The position numbers and the translations under genes are program-made. 64,000 nt of DNA, taken from contig NZ_CP016162.1 in assembly GCF_001941865.1 (NCBI RefSeq), positions 5,204,501 through 5,268,500 on the forward strand. The letters are read 5' to 3'. The DNA comes from Pseudomonas alcaliphila JAB1 (GTDB lineage: Bacteria > Pseudomonadota > Gammaproteobacteria > Pseudomonadales > Pseudomonadaceae). Shown piece after piece: positions 7,729 through 16,171 of this stretch (its first letter is position 1; each line of letters begins with the position of its first letter). The notes beneath the pieces were generated by a model. That model had not been told where the DNA came from. It saw only the letters and a list, made by a program, of their open reading frames with translations, and did not search any database.

Positions 7729-9144
7729 CTACAGGCCCGCGTGGGCAGCGATGGCGGTGGCGATGGCGATGGCCAGGTGCGACGGGTTGCGCTTGATCGA
7801 GTACTGGGTCAGTTCCGGGTGGCTTTCGACGAAGCTGGTATTGAACTGGCCGCTACGGAATTCCGGGTTACGCAGGATTTCCTGGTAATAGGGCGCGGTG
7901 GTGCGCACGCCCTGCACACGCATGTCGTCCAGCGCACGCAGGCCGCGGTCCAGCGCCTCTTCCCAGGTCAGCGCCCAGACGATCAGCTTCAGGCACATCG
8001 AGTCGTAATAGGGCGGAATGGTGTAACCGGTGTAGATCGCCGTGTCGGTGCGCACGCCGGGCCCGCCGGGCGCGTAGTAACGGGTGATCTTGCCGAACGA
8101 GGGCAGGAAGTTGTTCTTCGGGTCCTCGGCGTTGATGCGGAACTGCAGGGCATAACCGCGGTGGATGATGTCTTCCTGCTTGACCGACAGCGGCTGGCCG
8201 CTGGCGATGCGGATCTGCTCACGCACGATGTCGATGCCGGTGATTTCCTCGGTGATGGTGTGTTCCACCTGTACCCGGGTGTTCATCTCCATGAAGTACA
8301 CCTCGCCCTCGGCGAGCAGGAACTCCACGGTACCGGCGTTCTCGTAGCCCACGGCCTGCGCCGCGCGCACGGCGAGGTCACCGATATAGGCACGCTGCTC
8401 GGGGGTGAGCTGCGGGCTGGGGGCGATTTCGATCAGTTTCTGGTTACGGCGCTGGATCGAGCAATCGCGCTCGTACAGGTGCACGGTGTTGCCGAAGCTG
8501 TCGGCGAGGATCTGCGCCTCGATGTGCTTGGGATTGACGATGCATTTTTCCAGGAAGACGGAGGCCGAGCCGAAGGCCTTGGTCGCCTCGGAAATCACCC
8601 GCGGGTAGGCCTGCTCCAGCTCCTCGCGGCTGTTGCAGCGACGAATGCCACGACCGCCACCACCGGAGGTGGCCTTGAGCATCACCGGATAACCGATGCG
8701 CTCGGCTTCGCGCAGGGCTTCGGCCAGGTCGGCGACGTTGCCTTCGGTGCCAGGGGTGCAGGGCACGCCAGCGGCCATCATGCTGCGCCGTGCTTCGGTC
8801 TTGTCGCCCATACGGCGGATGACTTCCGCACTCGGCCCTATGAATTTGATTCCACGTTCGGCACAGATCTCTGCAAGTTCGGCGTTCTCGGACAGAAAGC
8901 CATAGCCGGGGTGCAGCGCATCGCAACCGGTTTCCACGGCCAGATTGACCAGCTTGCGCGGGTTCAGATAGCCGGCCAGCGGATCTTCGCCAATGCTGTG
9001 CGCCTCGTCGGCACGCTTGACGTGCAGGGCATGACGATCCGCGTCGGAGTAGATCGCCACCGAGCGGATGCCCATCTCGGCGCAGGCCCGCACGATGCGG
9101 ACGGCAATCTCACCACGGTTGGCGATCAGTATTTTTCTTATCAC
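7729..9144 (-). CDS. pycA: Pyruvate carboxylase subunit A (biotin carboxylase)
   Basis: A 471-residue ATP-grasp enzyme that carboxylates the biotin of PycB with ATP and bicarbonate. KILIANRGEIAVRIVRACAE opens the protein; the glycine-rich ATP loop KATSGGGGRGIRRC and the EMNTRVQVEHTITEEITGID catalytic segment are intact. I use the GTG at 9144 (V-I-R-K-I-L-I) rather than the longer upstream frame because family members start there and the divergent promoter region needs the space. AccC of acetyl-CoA carboxylase is closely related, but pairing with pycB and the divergent LysR gene mark this as pycA. Confidence 0.94.
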   Translation of the reverse strand: MIRKILIANRGEIAVRIVRACAEMGIRSVAIYSDADRHALHVKRADEAHSIGEDPLAGYLNPRKLVNLAVETGCDALHPGYGFLSENAELAEICAERGIKFIGPSAEVIRRMGDKTEARRSMMAAGVPCTPGTEGNVADLAEALREAERIGYPVMLKATSGGGGRGIRRCNSREELEQAYPRVISEATKAFGSASVFLEKCIVNPKHIEAQILADSFGNTVHLYERDCSIQRRNQKLIEIAPSPQLTPEQRAYIGDLAVRAAQAVGYENAGTVEFLLAEGEVYFMEMNTRVQVEHTITEEITGIDIVREQIRIASGQPLSVKQEDIIHRGYALQFRINAEDPKNNFLPSFGKITRYYAPGGPGVRTDTAIYTGYTIPPYYDSMCLKLIVWALTWEEALDRGLRALDDMRVQGVRTTAPYYQEILRNPEFRSGQFNTSFVESHPELTQYSIKRNPSHLAIAIATAIAAHAGL

Positions 9145-9254
9145 GATCCAATCCTCAGCGCAGAGCTGCAAGGGCCGCTGCAACAGTTGGTTGCAAACGT
9201 GGTGAAACCCTATCCGGCTATACGAATTAACAAAAATGAATAATTATTTGATCG

Positions 9255-9276
9255 TGCATAAGCAATTGCTTATGCA
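9255..9276. promoter_or_regulatory. Perfect 22-bp palindrome, candidate LysR-type operator
   Basis: The half-site TGCATAAGCAA is followed directly by its reverse complement, giving a perfect two-fold palindrome that contains the T-N11-A pattern of LysR sites. It lies between the pycA start (9144) and the divergent LysR gene start (9299), at 23 bp from the latter. Confidence 0.7.
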
Positions 9277-9298
9277 TTGACCGAACGAGGACAAAACC

Positions 9299-10273
9299 GT
9301 GCGTAAAACCCTGCTGCGCATGACCTTGCGCCAACTCCAGGTATTCCGTGCCGTGTGCGAGCACGGCTCCTACAGCCGCGCGGCCGAGGAAATGGCGCTG
9401 ACCCAGCCCGCCGTCAGCCTGCAGATTCGTCAGTTGGAGGAGCTGGTCGGCCAGCCGCTGTTCGAGTACGTCGGCAAGAAGCTCTACCTGACCGAAGCCG
9501 CCGAGGCACTCAAACGCGCCAGCAGCGATATCTTCGGCCGCCTGGAGAGCCTCGACATGCAGCTGTCCGACCTGCAGGGCTCACTGCAGGGGCAGCTCAA
9601 CCTGTGCGTGGAGTCCAGCGCGAAATATTTCGTTCCCCACCTGTTCGCCGAATTTCGTCGCCAATACCCGGAGGTCAGCCTGAATCTCACGGTGGTCAAT
9701 CACGCCCTAGTGGTGCGCCGCCTGACCCAGAGCCGCGACGACCTGATGATCATGAGCCAGGTGCCGCAGGACCTGGCGCTGGACTTCATGCCTTTTCTCG
9801 AGAATCCGATCATCGCCGTGGCGCCGCCGGATCACCCCCTGTGCGAGGCGGACAGCCTGCAGTTGCAGGACCTCACCGTCTATCCCCTGCTGATTCGCGA
9901 AAGCGGCTCAGGCACTCGTCGCGCCTGCGAAGAGTACTGCCACCAGAAACGTGCACACTTCCCCAACACCCTGGAGATCGGCTCGCTGGAGTCGCAGCGC
10001 GAGGCGGTGCTCGCCGGCCTCGGCATTGCCCTGCTCCCACGCCATGCCGTGCGTCTGGAGCTGCAACACGGCCTGCTGCGCGAGCTGCCGGTGGCCGAGC
10101 TGCCCTTGCAGCGCAGCTGGTGCGTGGTGAATATCCGCGGCCGGCGCCTGTCGCCGGTAGCGCAGGCCTTCGTCGACTTCATCCGCACCGAGCGCGCGCA
10201 GATCGTCAAACTGGCCGAGCGCTTCCAGCCCAGCCACACAGGATCGGGCAAGAATCTCGCAGGATCGGCCTAA
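9299..10273 (+). CDS. LysR-family regulator divergent from pycAB
   Basis: A 324-residue LysR-type regulator: winged helix (LRQLQVFRAVCEHGSYSRAAEEMALTQPAVSLQIRQLEE) followed by a periplasmic-binding-protein-like effector domain (about residues 95-305). The GTG start at 9299 has GAGG eight bases upstream; an in-frame ATG at 9320 is possible and gives 317 residues. It is divergent from pycA with a perfect palindrome between them, as in P. aeruginosa PA5437/PA5436. It is therefore the probable regulator of pyruvate carboxylase; the inducer is unknown. It also has CbbR-like overall form. Confidence 0.9.
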   Translation: MRKTLLRMTLRQLQVFRAVCEHGSYSRAAEEMALTQPAVSLQIRQLEELVGQPLFEYVGKKLYLTEAAEALKRASSDIFGRLESLDMQLSDLQGSLQGQLNLCVESSAKYFVPHLFAEFRRQYPEVSLNLTVVNHALVVRRLTQSRDDLMIMSQVPQDLALDFMPFLENPIIAVAPPDHPLCEADSLQLQDLTVYPLLIRESGSGTRRACEEYCHQKRAHFPNTLEIGSLESQREAVLAGLGIALLPRHAVRLELQHGLLRELPVAELPLQRSWCVVNIRGRRLSPVAQAFVDFIRTERAQIVKLAERFQPSHTGSGKNLAGSA

Positions 10274-10344
10274 CCCTTCTTAACTGAGATACGGGACATT
10301 GGCATCCTGGGATCGCTCTACCAAAACCTGCCTGGGAGAAACCT

Positions 10345-11532
10345 ATGCTGTCGGGAATCAGCGCCCTGCTCGGCGCCCTTCGCGCTCTGGAACGCGACAA
10401 CGGCCAGGCCGTGCTCGCCACCGTGGTCAAGGTCGAGGGCTCGGCCTACCGCCGCCCCGGCGCGCGCATGCTGATCCCGCTCTACGGCGGCACCGTGGGC
10501 ACCATCAGTGGCGGTTGCCTGGAGTCCGAAGTGGCGAAGAAGGCCTGGTGGCTGACTGATGGCGGCGAAGCCGTGATCCGCCGTTACAGCACCGCCACCC
10601 AGGACGACGATGACGATCAGGACGCCGCACTGACCTTCGGCCTCGGCTGCAACGGCACCGTACACGTGCTGCTCGAACGCCACAGCGCGGAAAAGCCGCT
10701 GGCCGTGCTCGAGTTGCTGCGCCTGGTACGCGAAAGCGGCCAGGCCGGAGCGGTCGCCACGGTGATAGGTAGCTATCGCAACGCCCGCGTGCGTATCGGC
10801 GATCGCCTGTGCCTGCATCCCTCGCCGGGCGACAACGGCCGCCTGCTCGATTCCGCACTCGACGCCGAGGTTCGCGCCGATCTGCAACGAACCCTGACCG
10901 ATGGCCGCTCCTCACTGCGCAGCTACCGCGATGAGCGTGGCGAGATCGAGGTGTTCTGCGAATACCTGGCGCCACAGCGGCGCCTGGTGATCTTCGGCGC
11001 CGGGCATGACGCGCAGCCGCTGACGCATATGGCCAAACTGCTGGACTGGCACGTCAGCGTGGTCGATAGCCGCGCCCATTTCGCCCGCGCCGAGCGCTTT
11101 CCCGACGCAGATACGGTGCTGCAGGTCGATGCACGCCCACCCTACGACCTGCACACGCTCACCGACGGCGCCATGGTGGCGATCATGAGCCACAGCTACA
11201 GCCAGGATCGCCACTGGCTGGGCAGCGTGCTGCAGGGCACGCCGGCCTATATCGGCCAACTGGGGCCACGCGATCGCACCGAACGGCTACTGGACGAGAT
11301 CCGCCAACACAGCCCGCACTTGCCGGCGTTGGAGTGCCTGCACTACCCGATCGGCCTGGACATCGGCGGCGATACGCCGGAGAGCGTGGCCACGGCGATT
11401 CTCGCCGAGATGACCGCCGCCATTAACCTCCGTGCAGGCGGCATGCTCAAGCATCGCCAGGCGGCGATCCACACGCCAACGCCACTGGACTGCAGCGAGA
11501 TCGTGCCGGCGACCAGGCTAAGTGCGTCCTGA
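10345..11532 (+). CDS. XdhC/CoxI-family molybdenum hydroxylase maturation factor
   Basis: A 395-residue protein with the XdhC/CoxI N-terminal domain (LATVVKVEGSAYRRPGARMLI, GGTVGTISGGCLESEV, FGLGCNGTVHVLLER) and a Rossmann-like C-terminal domain beginning RRLVIFGAGHDAQPLTHMAKLL. Such proteins load sulfurated molybdenum cofactor onto xanthine-dehydrogenase-family enzymes. The cognate enzyme is probably the hydroxylase encoded convergently at 11826-14536. GGGAG lies just before the ATG. An acidic stretch TATQDDDDDQDAA (about residues 87-99) lies within the N-terminal half. Confidence 0.9.
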   Translation: MLSGISALLGALRALERDNGQAVLATVVKVEGSAYRRPGARMLIPLYGGTVGTISGGCLESEVAKKAWWLTDGGEAVIRRYSTATQDDDDDQDAALTFGLGCNGTVHVLLERHSAEKPLAVLELLRLVRESGQAGAVATVIGSYRNARVRIGDRLCLHPSPGDNGRLLDSALDAEVRADLQRTLTDGRSSLRSYRDERGEIEVFCEYLAPQRRLVIFGAGHDAQPLTHMAKLLDWHVSVVDSRAHFARAERFPDADTVLQVDARPPYDLHTLTDGAMVAIMSHSYSQDRHWLGSVLQGTPAYIGQLGPRDRTERLLDEIRQHSPHLPALECLHYPIGLDIGGDTPESVATAILAEMTAAINLRAGGMLKHRQAAIHTPTPLDCSEIVPATRLSAS

Positions 11533-11560
11533 TCCCCGGATTGCATCGAGGCCACAGACT

Positions 11561-11612
11561 CGTAGGGTGGGCTTCAGCCCACCACGACTGGTGGGCTAAA
11601 GCCCACCCTACG
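11561..11612. repeat. REP-type palindrome (GTAGGGTGGGC family)
   Basis: GTAGGGTGGGCTTCAGCCCA faces its complement TGGGCTAAAGCCCACCCTAC in the gap between the convergent xdhC-like and hydroxylase genes. Confidence 0.75.
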
Positions 11613-11631
11613 GCTACTTGCCCGCCATCTC

Positions 11632-11686
11632 CGTAGGAGCGGCTTCAGCCGCGATCACCTGGCTCGCCGCTATAGCGGCTCCTACG
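11632..11686. repeat. REP-type palindrome (GTAGGAGCGGC family)
   Basis: GTAGGAGCGGCTTCAGCCGC faces an imperfect arm ending GCGGCTCCTACG, 20 bp after the previous palindrome; the two form a tandem pair. Confidence 0.7.
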
Positions 11687-11773
11687 AAGAGCGATACCGC
11701 GAGAGACCTCAGATCTACCCCTGGCGCAATTCTGTGGCAGGGCTTTGGCCGCGAACGCCCCCAGCTGCCCCAT

Positions 11774-11812
11774 AAACACGAACGCCCGGGATTACCCCGG
11801 GCTTTCGTGTTT
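11774..11812. terminator. Bidirectional hairpin terminator
   Basis: AAACACGAACGCCCGGG and CCCGGGCTTTCGTGTTT form a long stem with a five-base loop. It is located immediately after the stop of the molybdopterin subunit gene on the minus strand and could also stop reading from the plus side. Confidence 0.75.
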
Positions 11813-11825
11813 CCAGTATCGGACG

Positions 11826-14063
11826 TCAGGCCTTGATCTGCGCCGGGAACGGCAGCTTGCGCAAGCGCACGCCAGTGGCCGCGAACAGGGCGTTGGCCAG
11901 GGCCGGCGCCAGCGGTGGCACGCCCGGCTCACCGACACCGGTAGGATTCGCCGCCGACGGCACGATATGCACCTCGACCTTGGGCATCTCGTTCATGCGC
12001 AGCACCTGGAAGTCGTGGAAGTTCGATTGCTCGACCCGCCCTTCCTTCAGGGTGATTGCGCTGTGCCGAGCAGCCGCCAGGGCGAAGCCAATGCCGCCTT
12101 CCATCTGCGCCTTGATCACATCCGGGTTGATCGCGATGCCACAGTCCACGGCGCACACCACGCGATCCAGACGGTAGCTGCCATCGGCCTTCACCGTGAC
12201 TTCGGCGACCTGCGCCACGAACGAGCCGAACGACTCGTGCACGGCAATGCCACGCCCGCGCTTCTCGCCCTCGGCACCCGCCGCCAGTGGCTTGTCCCAG
12301 CCGGCCTGCTTGGCGGCCAGCTCCAGCGCACCGCGGTGACGCGGATGACTTTCCAGCAACGCATGACGGAAGATGTAAGGGTCCTGCCCTGCAGCGACGG
12401 CGGCCTCATCGATCATGGTTTCGGCGACGTAACCGGTGTGGGTATGACCGACCGAACGCCACCACAGCACCGGCACCTTGATATTGCTCGGCGTGCTCAG
12501 CTCCACCTGCAGGTTGGGCACCGCATAGGACAGGTTGGAGAGGCCCTCGACCGAGGTATGGTCGATGCCGTCCTTGATCATGAAGGGCTCCATCGAAGTA
12601 CCGGCCATGATCGACTGGCCGACGATGCGGTTGTGCCAGGCCTGCAGCTTGCCGGCCTGGTCCAGGCCGATGCGCACGCGGTGCAGGTACAGCGGCCGGA
12701 AATAACCGCCACGAGTATCGTCCTCGCGCGTCCAGACCATCTTCACCGGCGCGTCCACGCCCTTGTCACGCGCAGCCTTGGTGATCGCCACCGCCTCCAG
12801 CAGGTAGTCCGACACCGAACTGGCGCGGCGACCAAAGCTGCCGCCGGCATACAGCTGGGTCAGCGACACCTGCTCGGGCGTCAGGCCCAGGTAGCCGCTG
12901 ATGATGGCTTGGTCGACGGTCTGAAACTGCTCGCCGTTCCAGATTTCGCAGCGGTCGCTGGAGAGTTTCACCAGGCAGTTCATCGGCTCCATCGCCGCGT
13001 GCGCCAGATAAGGAAACTCGTAGTCGGCCTCGACGGTTTTCGCCGCCTGGGCCAGCGCCGCATCGGTATCGCCCTTGCTCGTGGCCGGCAGGCCTGGCTT
13101 GCCCGCATCGTCGCGGTATTGCGCGAGAATTTCCTCGCTGCCCAGGGTGAAGGCCTGGCTCTCGTCCCACTCGATCACCAGCGCATCGCGGCCCTGTCGC
13201 GCCGCCCAGGTGTTCTTCGCCAACACGGCGACGCCCGAACGACCGTGGGGCAGATCGCGAAACTCCACCACCTCGACCACGTCATGCACGGCCTTGGCCT
13301 TGCTGCTGTCGACCGAGCGCGGCACGCCGCCGAAGCGCGGTGGATAAGCAACCATGGCCACCAGCATGCCGGGCAGCTTGAAGTCCTGGGTGAAGATGGC
13401 GCTGCCATCGGTCTTGTCGGTGCTGTCCTTGCGGCGCAGCTCGAGCTTGCCGATCAGCTTGAAGTCCTTGGGGTCCTTGAGTTGCACCTGCTCCGGCACC
13501 GGCAGTGACGCCGCCGCCTCGACCAGATCACCGAAGCCGGCGCTACGGCCGGAGCCGGCGTGACTGACCACGCCCTGGCTGACGCTGATTTCACCGGCCG
13601 GCACGCCCCAACGCTGCGCGGCCGCAGCCACCAGCATGGCCTTGGCGGTGGCGCCGGCGTTGCGCATCTGTTCCCAGGAGTTGGCCATGGCGGTGCTGCC
13701 GCCAGTGCCCTGCATGGGGCCGAAGGCGAGATTGTTGTAGCGTTTCACATCGGCCGGCGCGCCTTCGACGCGTACCTTGTCCCAGTCGGCATCCAGCTCT
13801 TCGGCGAGCAGGGTGGCCAGGCCGGTGTAGCTGCCCTGGCCCATTTCCAGGTGTTTGGCCAGCACAGTCACCGTACCGTCGAGGTCGATACGCACGAAGG
13901 CATTCGGTTCCAGCGGGCCACCTGCCGCCAGCGCATCCATACCGCGCATCAGCGGCGCGAAGAAGATGCCCAGCGCCAGGCCACCTGCGCCCTTGAGCAG
14001 GGTGCGACGGCTGACATTGAGGATGCCGCGAGTCGCGCTATCGGGGGTTTCGATCTTGCCCAT
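11826..14063 (-). CDS. Molybdopterin-binding subunit of an IorB-like aldehyde/N-heterocycle oxidoreductase
   Basis: A 745-residue xanthine-dehydrogenase-family large subunit. The N-terminus has a twin-arginine signal ([15 protein letters not shown]), so the enzyme is probably exported. Cofactor and substrate motifs include [51 protein letters not shown] and the catalytic Glu in [18 protein letters not shown] near the C-terminus. I use ATG 14063 (MGKIETP) because the longer frame overlaps the upstream subunit. The pair lacks an FAD subunit, as in isoquinoline 1-oxidoreductase and related periplasmic enzymes; the substrate cannot be told. A terminator follows. Confidence 0.9.
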   Translation of the reverse strand: MGKIETPDSATRGILNVSRRTLLKGAGGLALGIFFAPLMRGMDALAAGGPLEPNAFVRIDLDGTVTVLAKHLEMGQGSYTGLATLLAEELDADWDKVRVEGAPADVKRYNNLAFGPMQGTGGSTAMANSWEQMRNAGATAKAMLVAAAAQRWGVPAGEISVSQGVVSHAGSGRSAGFGDLVEAAASLPVPEQVQLKDPKDFKLIGKLELRRKDSTDKTDGSAIFTQDFKLPGMLVAMVAYPPRFGGVPRSVDSSKAKAVHDVVEVVEFRDLPHGRSGVAVLAKNTWAARQGRDALVIEWDESQAFTLGSEEILAQYRDDAGKPGLPATSKGDTDAALAQAAKTVEADYEFPYLAHAAMEPMNCLVKLSSDRCEIWNGEQFQTVDQAIISGYLGLTPEQVSLTQLYAGGSFGRRASSVSDYLLEAVAITKAARDKGVDAPVKMVWTREDDTRGGYFRPLYLHRVRIGLDQAGKLQAWHNRIVGQSIMAGTSMEPFMIKDGIDHTSVEGLSNLSYAVPNLQVELSTPSNIKVPVLWWRSVGHTHTGYVAETMIDEAAVAAGQDPYIFRHALLESHPRHRGALELAAKQAGWDKPLAAGAEGEKRGRGIAVHESFGSFVAQVAEVTVKADGSYRLDRVVCAVDCGIAINPDVIKAQMEGGIGFALAAARHSAITLKEGRVEQSNFHDFQVLRMNEMPKVEVHIVPSAANPTGVGEPGVPPLAPALANALFAATGVRLRKLPFPAQIKA

Positions 14064-14077
14064 GTCTATGCGCCTCC

Positions 14078-14536
14078 TCAGGCCAGTTTGCCGGCAGCTT
14101 CGTGAATGGCGGCGCGAATCCGCACATAGGTGGCGCAGCGGCAGATGTTGCTGCTCATGGCCGCGTCGATATCGGCATCGCTCGGCGCCTTGTTGCTGCT
14201 CAGCAGCGCCGTCGCCGCCATGATCTGCCCGGACTGGCAGTAGCCGCACTGCACCACGTCGAGCTGGCGCCAGGCGTCCTGAACCACCTTGCCCACGGCG
14301 TCTTCGCCGACCGCCTCGATGGTGCTGATGCGCTTGCCGACCACCGCCGATACCGGGGTGACGCAAGAGCGAGTCGGCTGGCCTTCGACGTTCACCGTGC
14401 AGGCGCCGCACAGGGCCATGCCACAGCCGTACTTGGTGCCGGTGAGATTGGCGACGTCGCGCAATGCCCAGAGCAGCGGCATGTCGTCGGCCACGTCCAG
14501 CTCATGGTCCTTGCCATTGAGATTCAGGGTAATCAT
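14078..14536 (-). CDS. 2Fe-2S subunit of the molybdenum hydroxylase (IorA-like)
   Basis: A 152-residue protein with a plant-type ferredoxin domain (YGCGMALCGACTV with the fourth Cys in TRSCVTP) followed by the helical second [2Fe-2S] domain (VVQCGYCQSGQIM and SNICRCATYVRI). It passes electrons from the molybdenum subunit, whose gene starts 14 bp downstream. It has no signal peptide of its own, so it would be carried out by the Tat signal of the large subunit, as known for this group. The acceptor is probably a cytochrome, but no cytochrome gene is adjacent. Confidence 0.93.
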   Translation of the reverse strand: MITLNLNGKDHELDVADDMPLLWALRDVANLTGTKYGCGMALCGACTVNVEGQPTRSCVTPVSAVVGKRISTIEAVGEDAVGKVVQDAWRQLDVVQCGYCQSGQIMAATALLSSNKAPSDADIDAAMSSNICRCATYVRIRAAIHEAAGKLA

Positions 14537-14747
14537 GGTCTGCCCACCTTGTTCTGATGGTGTCTAATGGTTCCGGCATGGCGTGCCGGTGGTCACGGTC
14601 AACCCCGCACACAGGGGGCCAGATCACCACTGTAGTGGGCGCAAAACCTGCTGTCGCCGCCGACCAGTGAGATCGGCAGAACCGGGCAATAAGTTCGTAG
14701 AATCGGGCAAGCTCACCGCCCTGCCCGCAGGCAGGGCAACAAGAAAG

Positions 14748-14960
14748 TCAGGCGGCGCGGCGCGAATCAGGTTCGCCGTGCTGAAGGTAGCTGGCGGAAA
14801 CCAGCTCAGGGAAATCGGCAAGCTCGCGTTGCAGCTGGCACTGCTCGGCATAGTGCTCGATGGCCCGGCGATAGGCCATGCGGCGTTGGTCTTGCAGTTT
14901 GCGCCGGGTCTTGGCGTCAGGTTGGTCGTGCAGTTGCGCGTCATCGAAGATACGAGGCAT
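14748..14960 (-). CDS. Small conserved protein (PA3496-like)
   Basis: A 70-residue, strongly basic and hydrophilic protein, MPRIFDDAQLHDQPDAKTRR followed by a charged helix (QDQRRMAYRRAIEHYAEQCQLQRELADFP). It resembles the small Pseudomonas proteins annotated as the PA3496 family, for which an envelope-integrity role has been suggested; I match it from memory of the pattern only. It has no signal peptide or membrane segment. A GC-rich hairpin (GCCCTGCC/GGCAGGGC, about 14719-14738) lies downstream of its stop. It is followed upstream by hexR in the same orientation but about 95 bp away. Confidence 0.65.
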   Translation of the reverse strand: MPRIFDDAQLHDQPDAKTRRKLQDQRRMAYRRAIEHYAEQCQLQRELADFPELVSASYLQHGEPDSRRAA

Positions 14961-15054
14961 CTCGGTTCTCCCGGAACGAGGACTGGAGTACCCAGCTTCA
15001 CCCGGGGAGATGACGCTTTGACGGCGTGAAGATGAACAGGCGATGAACCCGCTC

Positions 15055-15921
15055 TCAATCCTCGCTGTTACGCAGCGACTTCGGCGACAGACGCAGACTG
15101 CGCAGGCTGCGCTTGACGCTCTTGAGGTGGTTGACCAGGCTCGGCCCGCGCGCCATGGCTACGCCCATGGCCAGCACGTCGATCACCACCAGGTGGGCGA
15201 TGCGCGAGGTCAGGGGGGTGTAGATCTCGGTGTCTTCCTGCACATCGATGGCCAGGTTGACGGTCGACAGCTCCGCCAGTGGCGTCTGGCTAGGGCACAG
15301 GGTGATCAGGCTGGCGCCGGACTCACGCACCAGGTTGGCGGTGATCAGCAAGTCCTTGGAACGGCCGGACTGGGAAATGCACACCGCCACGTCGCCCGGC
15401 TGCAGGGTCACCGCACTCATCGCCTGCATGTGCGGGTCGGAATAAGCGGCTGCGTTGAGCAGCAGGCGGAAGAATTTGTGCTGGGCATCGGCCGCCACCG
15501 CACCCGATGCACCGAAGCCGTAGAACTCCACGCGCTGCGCGTTGGAGCAGGCGGCGATGGCGCGCTGTAACGCCTCGGGGTCGAGCTTCTCGCGCACCTC
15601 CATCAGCGTATGCAGGGTGGTGTCGAAGATCTTCAGGCTGAAGTCGGCGACCGAGTCATCCTCGTGAATCGCGAACTGACCGAAGCTGGCCCCGGCAGCC
15701 AGACTCTGCGCCAGCTTCAGCTTGAGGTCCTGGAAGCCGCTGCAACCGATGGCACGACAGAAGCGCACGATGGTCGGCTCGCTGATGCCGACACTATGCG
15801 CCAGCTCGGCCATGGAGCTGTGCATCACCGATGCAGGATCGAGCAAGACGTGATCGGCCACCTTGAGTTCGGACTTGCGCAGCAGGTGGCGCGACTGGGC
15901 GATGTGTTGCAACAGATTCAC
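15055..15921 (-). CDS. hexR: HexR, RpiR-family repressor of central carbon metabolism
   Basis: A 288-residue regulator with an N-terminal RpiR helix-turn-helix (MAELAHSVGISEPTIVRFCRAIGCSGFQDLKLKLA) and a C-terminal SIS sugar-phosphate domain (VEFYGFGASGAVAADAQHKF, VAVCISQSGRSKDLL). In Pseudomonas, HexR represses zwf and other Entner-Doudoroff genes and is released by 2-keto-3-deoxy-6-phosphogluconate. Its position divergent from zwf and the inverted repeat in the shared gap agree with that. The length matches the family. Confidence 0.93.
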   Translation of the reverse strand: MNLLQHIAQSRHLLRKSELKVADHVLLDPASVMHSSMAELAHSVGISEPTIVRFCRAIGCSGFQDLKLKLAQSLAAGASFGQFAIHEDDSVADFSLKIFDTTLHTLMEVREKLDPEALQRAIAACSNAQRVEFYGFGASGAVAADAQHKFFRLLLNAAAYSDPHMQAMSAVTLQPGDVAVCISQSGRSKDLLITANLVRESGASLITLCPSQTPLAELSTVNLAIDVQEDTEIYTPLTSRIAHLVVIDVLAMGVAMARGPSLVNHLKSVKRSLRSLRLSPKSLRNSED

Positions 15922-16010
15922 TGAGATAGGCTCTATGCAGAAAAGGGTCTACCGCGGCACTCGGCGGGTCATAGCTCGGTTATGATCGGCGGCCGGCGGT
16001 TGTAGTGACC

Positions 16011-16027
16011 TTGTAGTTATACTACAT
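16011..16027. promoter_or_regulatory. Candidate HexR operator
   Basis: TTGTAGTTATACTACAT contains the inverted repeat TGTAGT-N3-ACTACA and fits a TTGT/ACAA-type HexR site with one deviation. A further half-site TGTAGT lies at 16001. It is between divergent hexR and zwf, about 145 bp before the zwf start. Confidence 0.65.
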
Positions 16028-16171
16028 AGCTCGCGCCCGCGCACAGCCAAGCGGCTGCCAATTCGCTGAACGAACTTTCCGGCAGAGGGGCGCAGCCGAT
16101 CTTTTCACTGCCTCTTTGCTGCAAACGCAGGTAGCTTGCAACGGCCTGCCACAACGAGTCGGAGTCTTCCC

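Noticed and set aside
5966-7888. 640-codon plus-strand frame over pycB
   Set aside because: Antisense shadow of pycB; composition typical of reversed high-GC codons.
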